Positions 24,466-34,038 of a stretch of 64,000 nucleotides of DNA are shown one piece after another. This DNA is from Alphaproteobacteria bacterium. GTDB taxonomy: Bacteria > Pseudomonadota > Alphaproteobacteria > CACIAM-22H2. The position numbers were made by a program, and so were the translations under genes. The stretch is from assembly GCA_017308135.1 (NCBI GenBank), contig JAFKFM010000011.1, forward strand, positions 310,001 to 374,000. Reading direction: 5' to 3'. The notes beneath the pieces are model-generated. The model saw only the letters and a list, made by a program, of their open reading frames with translations. It had not been told where the DNA came from and did not search any database. Positions within the stretch are counted from its first letter, which is position 1; every line of letters starts with the position of its first letter.

Positions 24466-25617
24466 ATGAACGAACTGACGACCCGCGCCCTTCTGCCTGC
24501 CGGTCTGCGCGACGCGCTGCCGGCCGAGGCCGAACAGGAAGCCGAAATCGTCTGGCGCATCGCGCAGGTCTTCGCGTCCTACGGCTATCGCCGCGTCAAA
24601 CCGCCGATGGTCGAGTTCGAGGATTCGCTGCTCGCCGGCAGCCAAGCGGCGCTGGCGCGCCAGACCTTCCGCCTGATGGATCCGGATTCGCAGCGCATGA
24701 TGGCCTTGCGCGCCGACATGACGCCGCAGGTCGCGCGCATTGCGGCGACGCGCCTGAAAGGCGAAGCGCGGCCCTTGCGCCTTTGCTATGCGGGCCAAGT
24801 CATGCGCGTGAAGGGCGACGCGTTGCGCCCCGAGCGCCAATTCGGCCAAGTGGGTGCGGAGCTGATCGGCGCATCGGAAGCGCAAGCCGATAGCGAGATC
24901 GTGACGATGGCGGCCGATGCGCTGGGCCAAGTCGGTGCGGCGAATATCTCGATCGACCTCGCCATCCCCTATCTCGTCTCGGCCGTGCTCGCCGCCCATC
25001 CCGATCCGGGGCCGGTGGCGAAGGAAGCGATCCGCGTGGCGCTGGAAAAGCGCGACGGCGAAACGCTGGCGCGCGTCGGCCGCGAAGCGGGTGCGGTGCT
25101 CGCCAAGCTCGTCGCCGCATCGGGCCCGGTCGAGAAGGCGCTGCCCGCGTTGAAGGCGCTGGATTTGCCCGCGGACGCCAAGCGCGAAATCGCGCGTCTG
25201 GAACAGGCCGTCGGCTTGATCCGCGCTTCGCGCCCCGATCTGGCGCTGACGGTCGATGCGGTCGAACGGCGCGGCTTCGAATATCAGCAGGGATTGAGCT
25301 TCACCGTATTCGCGCGCGGCGTGCGCGGCGAATTGGGGCGCGGCGGGCGCTATCTCGCCGGCGAGGATTTGATGGAAGGGGCGGGCGAAACCGCGACGGG
25401 CGTCACGCTGTTCACCGATACGGTGCTGCGCGCCTTGCCGTTTCCGCCGCCGCGCAAATGCGTGTTCGTGCCGGCCGATGCGCCCGCGGGCACGGAATCC
25501 GAATTGCGTCGCCAAGGCGAAATCGCGCTGCGCGGCTTCGCCGCCGGGGCGGATCCGAAATCTCTGGGCTGCACGCATGTCTGGCGTGCGGGCGCCGTCG
25601 TCAAGATCGAAGGGTAA
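24466..25617 (+). CDS. hisZ: ATP phosphoribosyltransferase regulatory subunit
   Basis: Protein of 383 residues related to histidyl-tRNA synthetase but used as the regulatory partner of short HisG, the first enzyme of histidine synthesis. It opens with [44 protein letters not shown] is the motif-2-like region, and [18 protein letters not shown] follows late. The C-terminal anticodon-binding domain of a true HisRS is absent. ATG 24466 is where family similarity begins; the frame is open further upstream but with no recognisable homology. It is followed after 5 bases by purA. Confidence 0.93.
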   Translation: MNELTTRALLPAGLRDALPAEAEQEAEIVWRIAQVFASYGYRRVKPPMVEFEDSLLAGSQAALARQTFRLMDPDSQRMMALRADMTPQVARIAATRLKGEARPLRLCYAGQVMRVKGDALRPERQFGQVGAELIGASEAQADSEIVTMAADALGQVGAANISIDLAIPYLVSAVLAAHPDPGPVAKEAIRVALEKRDGETLARVGREAGAVLAKLVAASGPVEKALPALKALDLPADAKREIARLEQAVGLIRASRPDLALTVDAVERRGFEYQQGLSFTVFARGVRGELGRGGRYLAGEDLMEGAGETATGVTLFTDTVLRALPFPPPRKCVFVPADAPAGTESELRRQGEIALRGFAAGADPKSLGCTHVWRAGAVVKIEG

Positions 25618-25622
25618 GCAAC

Positions 25623-26915
25623 ATGACCAACGTCACCGTCGTCGGATCGCAATGGGGCGACGAAGGCAAAGGCAAGATCGTCGATTGGCTGTCGGAACGC
25701 GCCGAAATCGTCGTGCGCTTCCAGGGCGGCCATAACGCGGGCCACACGCTGGTCATCGACGGCGTGACTTATAAGTTGTCGCTGCTGCCGTCGAGCGTCG
25801 TGCGCAAGGGCAAGATCGGCGTGGTCGGCAACGGCGTGGTCGTCGATCCTTGGCATCTGCTGAAGGAGATCGCGGCGATCCGCGAAAAGGGCGTGGATGT
25901 CGGCCCGCATAATCTGCGCGTGGCGGAAAACGCCGCGTTGATTCTGCCGCTGCATGGCGAGATCGATCGCCTGCGCGAAGAAGCGCGCGGCAGCGCCAAG
26001 ATCGGCACCACCGGGCGCGGCATCGGCCCGGCTTACGAGGACAAGGTCGCGCGCCGCGCGATTCGCCTGTGCGATCTATTCGACGGGCCCACGCTCGATG
26101 CGAAGCTCGAAGAGCTGTGCCGCCATCACGACGCGCTGCGCAAAGGCTTGGGCTTCGCGCCGGTCGATCGGCCGACCTTGCGCAAGCAATTGCTGGAACT
26201 CGCACCCCAGCTCGCACCCTATGCCGATCCGGTGTGGCCGTTCCTGGGCGATTCCAGCAAGGCGGGCAAGCGCATCCTGTTCGAAGGCGCGCAAGGCGCG
26301 TTGCTCGACGTCGATCACGGCACCTATCCGTTCGTCACCTCGTCGAATACGGTGGCCGCGCAAGCCGCGACCGGTTCCGGCTTGGGCCCGCACGAAGTCG
26401 GCTACGTGCTCGGCATCACCAAGGCCTACACGACGCGCGTGGGCTCCGGCCCGTTCCCGACGGAACTGACCGATTCGATCGGCCGGCATCTCGGCGAGCG
26501 CGGGCATGAATTCGGTACCGTCACCGGGCGCGCGCGCCGCTGCGGCTGGTTCGATGCGGTGCTGGTGCGCCAGACCGTGCGCACCGGCGGCATTCGCGGC
26601 ATCGCGCTCACCAAGCTCGACGTGCTCGACGGGCTCGACGAGATCAAGGTCTGCGTCGCTTACGATATCGGCGGCAAGCGCTACGACCGGTTGCCCGCCG
26701 CCCAGCATCTGCAAGCGCAGGCGGCCCCGATCTACGAGACGCTGCCGGGCTGGAAGGAATCGACGCAAGGTGCGCGGTCCTGGGCCGATCTGCCGGCGGC
26801 GGCGGTCAAATACATCGTGCGGATCGAGGAATTGATCGGCGCGCGCGTCGCGTTGCTGTCCACCAGCCCCGAACGCAACGACACGATCCTGGTCGAGGAC
26901 CCGTTTGCCGATTGA
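25623..26915 (+). CDS. purA: Adenylosuccinate synthetase
   Basis: GTP-dependent enzyme of 430 residues that joins IMP and aspartate in AMP synthesis. It has the P-loop [12 protein letters not shown] near residues 7-18 with the catalytic Asp, QGGHNAGHT with the catalytic His, [14 protein letters not shown], and the late [13 protein letters not shown]. Length is normal. Five bases separate it from hisZ, so histidine and purine genes are co-transcribed here. Confidence 0.97.
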   Translation: MTNVTVVGSQWGDEGKGKIVDWLSERAEIVVRFQGGHNAGHTLVIDGVTYKLSLLPSSVVRKGKIGVVGNGVVVDPWHLLKEIAAIREKGVDVGPHNLRVAENAALILPLHGEIDRLREEARGSAKIGTTGRGIGPAYEDKVARRAIRLCDLFDGPTLDAKLEELCRHHDALRKGLGFAPVDRPTLRKQLLELAPQLAPYADPVWPFLGDSSKAGKRILFEGAQGALLDVDHGTYPFVTSSNTVAAQAATGSGLGPHEVGYVLGITKAYTTRVGSGPFPTELTDSIGRHLGERGHEFGTVTGRARRCGWFDAVLVRQTVRTGGIRGIALTKLDVLDGLDEIKVCVAYDIGGKRYDRLPAAQHLQAQAAPIYETLPGWKESTQGARSWADLPAAAVKYIVRIEELIGARVALLSTSPERNDTILVEDPFAD

Positions 26916-27005
26916 TTTTGTTGACTAAATCGGTTCGTTAACCAGTTTTCGACAAACACGGCTTAAATTCGGGAGATCGATCCGGACAAACGCGGAGGGC
27001 GGCCT

Positions 27006-29057
27006 ATGGCCGAACCGGCCAATCAACGCGACGACGACGACGAGAAGGGTGGCCCCGCCAAGGGGCCGTCCGGCACGTCCGTTTCGCTCGCGGGCCGGTT
27101 CAAGATCTATCCGTCGTCGCCCATTCCCGAAATGTCGACCGCCAGCGTGCGCGCCTATCTGGCGGTCGACGAGCGCGACACGATCGGCCAGCGCGTGGCG
27201 CTGATCTGCAGCCAGGAGATTCCGCCGCGGCTGGAGATGGCCAAGAACATCAAGGGCGTCGAGCGGCCGGGCCTGCTGCGGCTTTACGAATTCGGTCTGG
27301 TCGACTGGCCGGGTGCGTCGGCGCGGCGCTTGGCCTTCATTTACGATTTGCCCGAGGGCGGGCCGCTGTGGCGCGGCAACGGCCCGCGCGACGAATGGCC
27401 GGCCCCCCGCTTGCTGACGCATTTCCTACTGCCGCTCGCCAATGCGTTGGGCGAGCTGTTCCACCGCAACGTCACCCATCGCGGCATCCGCCCGACCAAT
27501 CTGTTCTGGCTCGACGAAGCGCGCACGCGCATCGTGCTGGGCCCTTCGTTCCACGTGCCCGGCGGCTTCGAACAGCCCGCCCCGCTGGAACCCATCGAAC
27601 GCGCGATGGCCGATCCGGACGCGCGCGGCTCGGGCACGCGCGAGGACGATATGTTCGCGCTCGGCATGACGCTGCTCGCCTTCGCGCAAGGCTTCATGCC
27701 GGGCCAAGGCATCGACGTGGACGAGCAATTCGCGCGGCGCGTGGATCGCGGCACGTTCGACTCGCTCGCCGACCTTACGCGTATCGCGCCGCAAGTGATG
27801 GAAGTGCTGCGCGGCCTGACCAACGATTGGGAACAGGACCGCTGGACGCTGGAAATGCTGAAAGGCTTCCTCGACGGCAAGCGCCAGCAGGTCAACCCGT
27901 CGTCGCCGCTGGTGTTGCGCGCGGCCAAGGGCTATCGCTTCGGCGGGCGCGAATACAAGACGCCGCGCGATCTGGCGCACGGTCTCGGAAGGCGCTGGGA
28001 AGCGGCGGCGGCCGAATTGCGCAACGGCAATATCGCGATGTGGGTGCGCAATACGCTGGGCGATCAGAAACTGCATGACCGCCTGAACGCGGCGGTGCGC
28101 GAACCCAGCGGCGATCCCAACCCGACCTACTCCGATGCGCTGACGGTGGCGCGCGCGTCGATCGTGCTCGATCCTTTGGCGCCGATCCGGTTTCGCGGCC
28201 ACAGCGTTCATGTCGACGGTTTGGGCACGGCGATCGCCGTCGCCATGCGCAAGCCTGGCGGTGGGCCGATTTTCGCTGACCTCATCCGCAGCCGCGTGAT
28301 CGGGCTATGGACGATGCTGCATAAATCGGCGGGCGGGCGCGGCTTGCCGCCGGCGGGCTTCGTCGAACGCTTGGGCAAATGGATCGAAGATCCCGCCCCC
28401 GGCAACGGCATCGAACGTGTGCTCTACGAACTTAATCCCAATCTGCCGTGCTTCTCCGAACTTGCGGCGGGCATGTGGGTGTCGGAACCCGATCAGGTGC
28501 TGGAGGCGCTGGAAGCTGCCGCCGGGTCCGGCCACAAGCCGATCGACCGGCACATTGCCGCCTTTCTTGCGGTCCATGCGGGTGCGGACCCCGCACAAAT
28601 TCGCGTGCTGATGAATCCCGAACAAGTCGACATGTCGGGCGGCATGTCGATCCTGCGCATGTTGTCGGATTTGCAGGAACGTTTCGGTCCGCCGATGGTG
28701 CCGCGCTTGACCGCGTGGTGCGCCACGCTGGTGCGCGGCTATGTCGACGGGATCAATCATTTGCCGCTGCGCCAATCGCAGATCGAGCGGCTCAATCAAG
28801 TCGCCGAAGAAGGCAATCTCAAAGCGCTGCTCGAGCTCGTCGATAACGAGAAAATGCGCGAGGTCGATCATTGGGGCTTCGACGCCGCCAAGGAAGCCTA
28901 TGTCGCGGCGGGGGCGGAAATGGTCGAGATTCGCGGCGGTGCGAAACAACGCGCGCATGCGGCGATGCTCGCGGGCAAGGAAACGGCCGCACTCACCTCC
29001 GCGTCGCTGTCGGGCGTCGTCGGTATCGGATCGATTCTCTGGCGGATTCTGTTTTAG
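27006..29057 (+). CDS. Membrane-anchored pseudokinase-like protein, function unknown
   Basis: Protein of 683 residues. Residues about 30-290 read as a eukaryotic-type kinase fold with broken chemistry. There is no glycine-rich loop and no clear VAxK lysine (VALIC, 64-68). The catalytic HRD is HRG (158-160) within HRGIRPTN, with Asn165 kept, and DFG is GPS (179-181). C-lobe marks survive: DDMFALGMTLL (214-224) for helix F and QDRW (277-280) for helix I. The rest is a helical domain I do not recognise, ending in a hydrophobic anchor (SLSGVVGIGSILWRILF). It follows purA by 90 bases and is 2 bases from a small membrane-protein gene. It is likely a scaffold or sensor rather than an active kinase. 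Confidence 0.75.
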   Translation: MAEPANQRDDDDEKGGPAKGPSGTSVSLAGRFKIYPSSPIPEMSTASVRAYLAVDERDTIGQRVALICSQEIPPRLEMAKNIKGVERPGLLRLYEFGLVDWPGASARRLAFIYDLPEGGPLWRGNGPRDEWPAPRLLTHFLLPLANALGELFHRNVTHRGIRPTNLFWLDEARTRIVLGPSFHVPGGFEQPAPLEPIERAMADPDARGSGTREDDMFALGMTLLAFAQGFMPGQGIDVDEQFARRVDRGTFDSLADLTRIAPQVMEVLRGLTNDWEQDRWTLEMLKGFLDGKRQQVNPSSPLVLRAAKGYRFGGREYKTPRDLAHGLGRRWEAAAAELRNGNIAMWVRNTLGDQKLHDRLNAAVREPSGDPNPTYSDALTVARASIVLDPLAPIRFRGHSVHVDGLGTAIAVAMRKPGGGPIFADLIRSRVIGLWTMLHKSAGGRGLPPAGFVERLGKWIEDPAPGNGIERVLYELNPNLPCFSELAAGMWVSEPDQVLEALEAAAGSGHKPIDRHIAAFLAVHAGADPAQIRVLMNPEQVDMSGGMSILRMLSDLQERFGPPMVPRLTAWCATLVRGYVDGINHLPLRQSQIERLNQVAEEGNLKALLELVDNEKMREVDHWGFDAAKEAYVAAGAEMVEIRGGAKQRAHAAMLAGKETAALTSASLSGVVGIGSILWRILF

Positions 29058-29059
29058 CC

Positions 29060-29545
29060 ATGGCCAAGCAACCCAAATCGGCGAAGAAGGGCCCCAGCGC
29101 CATGACGCTCGCCATGGCGGGGACGGGCGTCATCGCGATCGTCGCGTGGCTTGCCTATAACGTGCCGTGGCTGTGCCTGTTCGTGGTTGCGGGCTTCTTG
29201 CCCACGCTCGCCGCCGCGATCGTCGATCCCACGCGCCAGAAGCATGACGCGATCGCCGTGGGCACGATGAGCATGGGCGCGATGCTGCCCTTCCTGCTCG
29301 ACGGATTCGCGATGATGGGCCGCACCGGCGGGCGCGAGATTCTCGGCAACGCCTTCGCCTGGCTGTCGGTCTACGGGGCGGCCGTGTTCGCCTGGGGCCT
29401 GTGCTGGCTGTTCCCGATCATCGCGAACATCATCTACGAAAATCGCGCGCAGAACCGCTTGCGCCAATTGCAGCGCCGCCAAAACTCGCTCGAAACCGAA
29501 TGGGGCGAGCGGGTGAAGGAACTCGCCGACCTGCCGCCGCAATAA
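29060..29545 (+). CDS. Small integral membrane protein paired with the pseudokinase, function unknown
   Basis: Protein of 161 residues with a Lys-rich N-terminus (MAKQPKSAKKGP). There are about four membrane segments (about 15-34, 36-53, 70-88 and 99-120), then a charged, probably coiled-coil tail of about 35 residues rich in Arg, Gln and Glu. I recognise no family. It starts 2 bases after the pseudokinase stop, so the two are almost certainly made together. The C-terminal tail would be on the same side as the pseudokinase body if both face the cytoplasm. The next gene is convergent. Confidence 0.72.
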   Translation: MAKQPKSAKKGPSAMTLAMAGTGVIAIVAWLAYNVPWLCLFVVAGFLPTLAAAIVDPTRQKHDAIAVGTMSMGAMLPFLLDGFAMMGRTGGREILGNAFAWLSVYGAAVFAWGLCWLFPIIANIIYENRAQNRLRQLQRRQNSLETEWGERVKELADLPPQ

Positions 29546-29551
29546 TCCGGA

Positions 29552-30772
29552 TCAGGCGGCGCCGCGTTCGACGGTCAATCCCGCGTTTTCCAATTCGCCG
29601 ACCAGCTTGTCGCCATGCGCGCGATCGACGACTTCGATCGTCGCTTCGACCGTCACCGCACGCGCGGAGCGTTCGGTGAAAGTGCGCTGGTGCTCGACCT
29701 CGACGATATTGCCGCCCGCCTTGCCGATGCGCCCGGCCAGATCGGCGAGCGCGCCGGGCCTGTCGGGAATCTCGATCGACAAGCGCAGCAAGCGCCCATC
29801 GCGCGCAAGGCCGCGCAGCAGCACGCTCGACAACACGCGCGTGTCGATATTGCCGCCGCACAGGACGAGGCCCACTTTGCGGCCCTTGAAGCGTTCGGGA
29901 TGGGCGAGCAACGCGGCAAGCCCGGCCGCACCGGCACCCTCCGCGACGGTCTTTTCGATTTCGATCAGCAGCACGATGGCGCGTTCGACGTCCAGCTCGT
30001 CGACCACGACGACATCGCGCACCAATTTGTCGATCACCGGCCAGCATTGCGCGCCCACGTCGGCGACCGCGATGCCTTCGGCGATGGTCGTCCCGCCGGT
30101 ATGGACCTTCTCGCCGGCTTTGCGTTGGGCGGCGGAGGCGAAGGCTTCGACCTCGACGCCGAAAATCTCGATATTCGGATTGATCGATTTGGCCGCGACG
30201 GCGCAGCCCGAAATCATCCCGCCGCCGCCGATGGGGATCACCAGCGTGTCGAGATCGGGGAAATCCGCGAGCATCTCCAGCGCCAGCGTGCCTTGGCCCG
30301 CCATGATCGCCGGATCGTCGTAGGGATGCACGAAGACCAGATTTTCCTTCGCCGCCAGATCGCGCGCGAAGGCGGCGGCCTCGGTCAGCGCATCGCCTTC
30401 CAGGATCACGCGCGCATCGTGGTCGCGCGTGCGCGCGACCTTCGTGAACGGCGTGGCTTTGGGCATCACGATCGTCGCGGCAATACCCAAGCGCTTGGCA
30501 TGATAGGCGACGGCTTGCGCGTGGTTGCCGGCCGACATCGCGATCACGCCGCGTTGGCGCTCCTCCGGCGAAAGCAATAGAAGTTTGTTGAGCGCGCCAC
30601 GTTCCTTGAACGACGCGACGTATTGATGGTTCTCGAACTTGATGCGCACATCCGCGCCAGTGACGGCGGAGAGTGTGGCCGAGCGCAATGTCGGCGTGCG
30701 CAGAACCTGGCCTTGGATACGCGCGGCGGCGGCGGCGATATCGGCGGCGTTGATGCTGATCGGATCGGTCAT
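29552..30772 (-). CDS. ilvA: Threonine ammonia-lyase with ACT domain
   Basis: PLP enzyme of 406 residues that deaminates threonine to 2-oxobutanoate for isoleucine synthesis. The PLP lysine is in SFKERGALNKLL, the phosphate loop in IPIGGGGMISG, and AMSAGNHAQAVAYHA is the conserved Asn segment. The C-terminal about 80 residues form a single ACT-like domain (LSIEIPDRPGALADLAGRIG) as in the shorter, TIGR01127-type enzymes. ATG 30772 overlaps the stop of the upstream sugar-nucleotide gene by one base (TAATG). Confidence 0.92.
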   Translation of the reverse strand: MTDPISINAADIAAAAARIQGQVLRTPTLRSATLSAVTGADVRIKFENHQYVASFKERGALNKLLLLSPEERQRGVIAMSAGNHAQAVAYHAKRLGIAATIVMPKATPFTKVARTRDHDARVILEGDALTEAAAFARDLAAKENLVFVHPYDDPAIMAGQGTLALEMLADFPDLDTLVIPIGGGGMISGCAVAAKSINPNIEIFGVEVEAFASAAQRKAGEKVHTGGTTIAEGIAVADVGAQCWPVIDKLVRDVVVVDELDVERAIVLLIEIEKTVAEGAGAAGLAALLAHPERFKGRKVGLVLCGGNIDTRVLSSVLLRGLARDGRLLRLSIEIPDRPGALADLAGRIGKAGGNIVEVEHQRTFTERSARAVTVEATIEVVDRAHGDKLVGELENAGLTVERGAA

Positions 30773-32196
30773 TATTTGCGCCCGTAAGAGTCTTCGAGGC
30801 GCACGATATCGTCCTCGCCAAGATAGGATCCCGACTGCACCTCGACGATATGCAGCATTTCCGTGCCGGGATTCTCCAGGCGATGGACGCAGCCGACGGG
30901 GATGTAAGCCGACATGTTTTCGCGCAAGGTGAGCACGTCTTCGTCGCGCGTGACGCGCGCGATGCCTTGCACGACGACCCAATGTTCGGCGCGCTGGGCG
31001 TGTTTCTGCAGCGAGATTTTGGCGCCGGGCTTGACCGACAGGCGCTTCACCTGGAAGCGCGGGCCCAGATCGATCGTCTGATAGCTGCCCCAGGGGCGAT
31101 GCACTTCGGTGTGCAGGCTCGCTTCGCTGCGCCCCGCCGCCTTCAGGCGGTCGACGATGCGCTTGACGTGCTGCGCCTTGTCCTTGCGCGCCACGAGCGT
31201 CGCGTCGCGCGTGTCGACGACGATCAGATCGTCGACGCCGATGGTCGCCAGCAAGCGGCCTTCGGTGCGCAAATAGGAATTATGCGTATCCTCGGCGATC
31301 ACGTCGCCGCGCACGACGTTGCCGTCGGCGTCGCGCGTGCCCAGATCCCACAACGCGTCCCAAGCACCCACATCCGACCAGCCCATGGATGCTGGAACCA
31401 TGGCCGCGAGGCTCGTGCGTTCCATCACCGCGTAGTCGATCGATTTCGAAGGGGCGGCGGCGAAGGCGTCCTTGTCCAGGCGCACGAAATCGAGGTCGCG
31501 CTTGGCCTTGGCGACGGCGTCCTTCGCGGCGCGCGCGATCGCGGGTTCGAATTTCTCGGTCTCCGCCAGGAAGATTGCGGCGGGCAGCATGAACATGCCC
31601 GAGTTCCACGTCCAGCCGCCTTCGGCGAGATATTTCTTCGCGGTGTCGAGATCGGGCTTCTCGACGAAACGCTCGACCGCGTAGGCGCCGTCGAGGCCGG
31701 GCAGCCCCGCGCCGCGCTTGATATAGCCGTAACCGGTTTCGGGGCGCTCGGGCTCGATGCCGAAGGTCACGAGCTTTCCCGCGCGTGCGCCCGCCGCCGC
31801 TTTCGCGGCGGCTTTGGCGAACGAAGCGACGTCGGAAATCGCGTGGTCGGAGGGCAGCAGCATCATGATCTCGCCCGGCTCCAGCAACGCGGCGGCGGCC
31901 GCGGCGGCCGGGGCCGTGTTGCGCCCGACGGGCTCCAGCACCATCGCGCGCGGGGCGATGCCGATCTGGCGCAATTGCTCGGCGATGGCGAAGCGGTGTT
32001 CCTCGTTGCACACGATGATGGGGGCGCCGAAGCTTTCGCCGCCGCAACGCGCGGCCGTGTCTTGGATCAGGCTGCGTGTACCCGCCAGCGCCAAAAGCTG
32101 CTTGGGATAGGTCTCGCGCGACAAGGGCCACAGCCGCGTGCCCGCACCGCCGGACAAAATCACGGGAACAATGCGGGGCAAGGCGGCGGCGGTCAT
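30772..32196 (-). CDS. manC: Mannose-1-phosphate guanylyltransferase/mannose-6-phosphate isomerase
   Basis: Bifunctional enzyme of 474 residues supplying GDP-mannose for surface polysaccharide. The N-terminal nucleotidyltransferase has the signature LSGGAGTRLWPLSR (14-27), and FVEKPDLDTAKKYL follows. The C-terminal cupin has the type II isomerase motif LQKHAQRAEHWVVVQG. Length and order match ManC/AlgA/CpsB. I chose ATG 32196 because homology begins there. Coupling to ilvA by one-base overlap is unusual in metabolic terms; no polysaccharide gene cluster adjoins it. Confidence 0.93.
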   Translation of the reverse strand: MTAAALPRIVPVILSGGAGTRLWPLSRETYPKQLLALAGTRSLIQDTAARCGGESFGAPIIVCNEEHRFAIAEQLRQIGIAPRAMVLEPVGRNTAPAAAAAAALLEPGEIMMLLPSDHAISDVASFAKAAAKAAAGARAGKLVTFGIEPERPETGYGYIKRGAGLPGLDGAYAVERFVEKPDLDTAKKYLAEGGWTWNSGMFMLPAAIFLAETEKFEPAIARAAKDAVAKAKRDLDFVRLDKDAFAAAPSKSIDYAVMERTSLAAMVPASMGWSDVGAWDALWDLGTRDADGNVVRGDVIAEDTHNSYLRTEGRLLATIGVDDLIVVDTRDATLVARKDKAQHVKRIVDRLKAAGRSEASLHTEVHRPWGSYQTIDLGPRFQVKRLSVKPGAKISLQKHAQRAEHWVVVQGIARVTRDEDVLTLRENMSAYIPVGCVHRLENPGTEMLHIVEVQSGSYLGEDDIVRLEDSYGRK

Positions 32197-32329
32197 ATGC
32201 TTTCTCCAATCGAAACAGGCGTTTGCTACCCTATTCCGGGGGGCTTGGAAAGCCGGTTGAGCCATATCAAAGCGCGGGCGGCCGCTTTGCGTCAGGTTCA
32301 TTCGCGAACCAGACAAGGAGATCAACGTC

Positions 32330-33187
32330 ATGACCCCGCCGCGCAATCCGTCTCCCACCCAAAACACCGGCTTCCGCGATCTGGTCGTTTTCGCCGAAGC
32401 GGGGCCGGATATCGCGTCGCGTTTGGCGTTTGCCGCGCGTTTCGCCAAGGGGCAGGGCGCGCATCTGGCCGCGATCCATGCGCTGACCGAGCCGGTGCTG
32501 CCGATGTCCGCGCGCTCGCTTGCCGGCACGTCGATCATGGAGGCGTTTCGCGATCAGGTGCGCGAAGAAGGCGCCAAGGTGCGCGACGCGGTCGCCAAAG
32601 CCGCGATCGCCGAAGGGATCGAGATCGAGTATCGCGAGGCCTGGGGCTTCGCCGAGGACGTGGCGCTGAACCATGCCCGCCATGCCGACGCGATCATCGT
32701 GCCGCAGCCCGACGGGCAATTGCCGCCGGATGTCGCGGCGTTGGGCGAGGCCTTGGTGCTGACCGCCGGGCGCCCGGTGATTTTCGTGCCGAGCGCCGGA
32801 AACTTCATGGGCACGGCCAAACATGTCGTCTGTGCGTGGAACAACACGCGCGAGGCCGCGCGCGCGGTGGCCGACGCATTGCCGTTGCTGCGCGCGGCGG
32901 AGAAAGTCTCGATCCTGTCGATCGATCCGGACAATGCGGCCAAGCGCCTGCCGGGGGCCGATATCGCGCTGCATCTCGCGCGTCACGGCGTGGCGGCGGA
33001 GGCGACGACGACCTATTCCGGCGATCTGTCGGTGGGCGACGCGTTGCTCAGCCGCTTGGCCGATCTCGGCGCCGATTTCCTGGTCATGGGCGCCTACGGG
33101 CATAGCCGCGCGCGCGAAGCGATTTTCGGCGGCGCCACGCGCGACGTGCTCGACCACATGACTGTGCCGGTGCTGATGTCGCACTAA
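32330..33187 (+). CDS. Universal stress protein, tandem UspA domains
   Basis: Cytoplasmic protein of 285 residues made of two Usp folds. The first (about 15-150) is degenerate. The second (about 160-283) ends with the ATP-binding motif GAYGHSRAREAIFGGATRDVL (G-2x-G-9x-G-S/T type), so nucleotide binding probably resides there. Usp proteins act in stress survival; the exact role is unknown. It is divergent from manC across 133 bases and its stop overlaps that of the convergent permease gene by 4 bases. Confidence 0.88.
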   Translation: MTPPRNPSPTQNTGFRDLVVFAEAGPDIASRLAFAARFAKGQGAHLAAIHALTEPVLPMSARSLAGTSIMEAFRDQVREEGAKVRDAVAKAAIAEGIEIEYREAWGFAEDVALNHARHADAIIVPQPDGQLPPDVAALGEALVLTAGRPVIFVPSAGNFMGTAKHVVCAWNNTREAARAVADALPLLRAAEKVSILSIDPDNAAKRLPGADIALHLARHGVAAEATTTYSGDLSVGDALLSRLADLGADFLVMGAYGHSRAREAIFGGATRDVLDHMTVPVLMSH

Positions 33188-34038
33188 GCGCGTTTGCGGC
33201 GCGGGTCGAAGCGATCCTGAATGGCGTCGGCGAGAAGATTGATCGCCGCGACCGTGATCAGGATCGCAAGACCCGGCCACAAGGCAAGCCACGGCGCTTG
33301 GACGATCGTCTCCTGGGCACCCGTCAGCATATTTCCCCAGCTTGGGATCGGCGGCTGGATGCCCAGCCCCAAGAACGACAGCACGCTCTCGTAAAGGATC
33401 GTGCCGCCGACGGCGAGCGCCGTCGCGATCAGGATCGGCGTGGTGCAATTCGGCAGAATATGCGCCCACATGATGCGCCACGGGCCCGCCCCCAAGGCGC
33501 GCGCCGCACGCACGAAATCGCGTTCGCGCAAGGCGAGCGCATGGCCGCGCACCAATCGTGCGACTTTGGGCCAGCCGAACGCCGCGACGATGACCACGAT
33601 GCGCGCGAGGCTCGACGCTTCGCCTTCCGGCACGCCGAGTTTGCCGAGATCGACGGCGGCCAGCACGATCAGCACCGGCAGCACGGGCAGCGACAGCACC
33701 GCGTCGGTCGCGCGCATTAGGATCTGATCGATGCGCCCGCCGAAATAGCCGGCGATCAAGCCGATCGCCGTGCCGATCGTGCTGGCGGCGAGTGCCGCCG
33801 CCAACCCCACCGCAAGCGACACGCGCGCCCCGAACAGCAAACGCATCGCCACGTCGCGGCCCAACTCGTCGGTGCCCAGCGGATTGGCGAAGGAGGGCGG
33901 CGAATAGCGGCGCAGCAAATCCGTGTCGAACGGATCGTAGCCGACGAGCCAGCCGATCGCCGGGGCGGCGAGGGCGGCGAGCGCCACGATGGCGATCACC
34001 GTTCCCGCCAAGGCGAGGCGCTTTTCGGGGCCGGTCAT
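33184..34038 (-). CDS. Peptide/nickel-type ABC permease, DppC-like
   Basis: Inner-membrane permease of 284 residues with about six helices. NPLGTDELGRDVAMRLLFGARVSL is the DppC hallmark near residues 50-75. The coupling loop is seen as RARALGAGPWRIMWAHILPN, and YESVLSFLGLGIQPPIPSWGNML is the strongly conserved late segment. It pairs with the DppB-like subunit, overlapping it by ATGA. No ATPase gene follows; the next gene is convergent, so ATPases must be shared from elsewhere. Confidence 0.92.
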   Translation of the reverse strand: MTGPEKRLALAGTVIAIVALAALAAPAIGWLVGYDPFDTDLLRRYSPPSFANPLGTDELGRDVAMRLLFGARVSLAVGLAAALAASTIGTAIGLIAGYFGGRIDQILMRATDAVLSLPVLPVLIVLAAVDLGKLGVPEGEASSLARIVVIVAAFGWPKVARLVRGHALALRERDFVRAARALGAGPWRIMWAHILPNCTTPILIATALAVGGTILYESVLSFLGLGIQPPIPSWGNMLTGAQETIVQAPWLALWPGLAILITVAAINLLADAIQDRFDPRRKRA

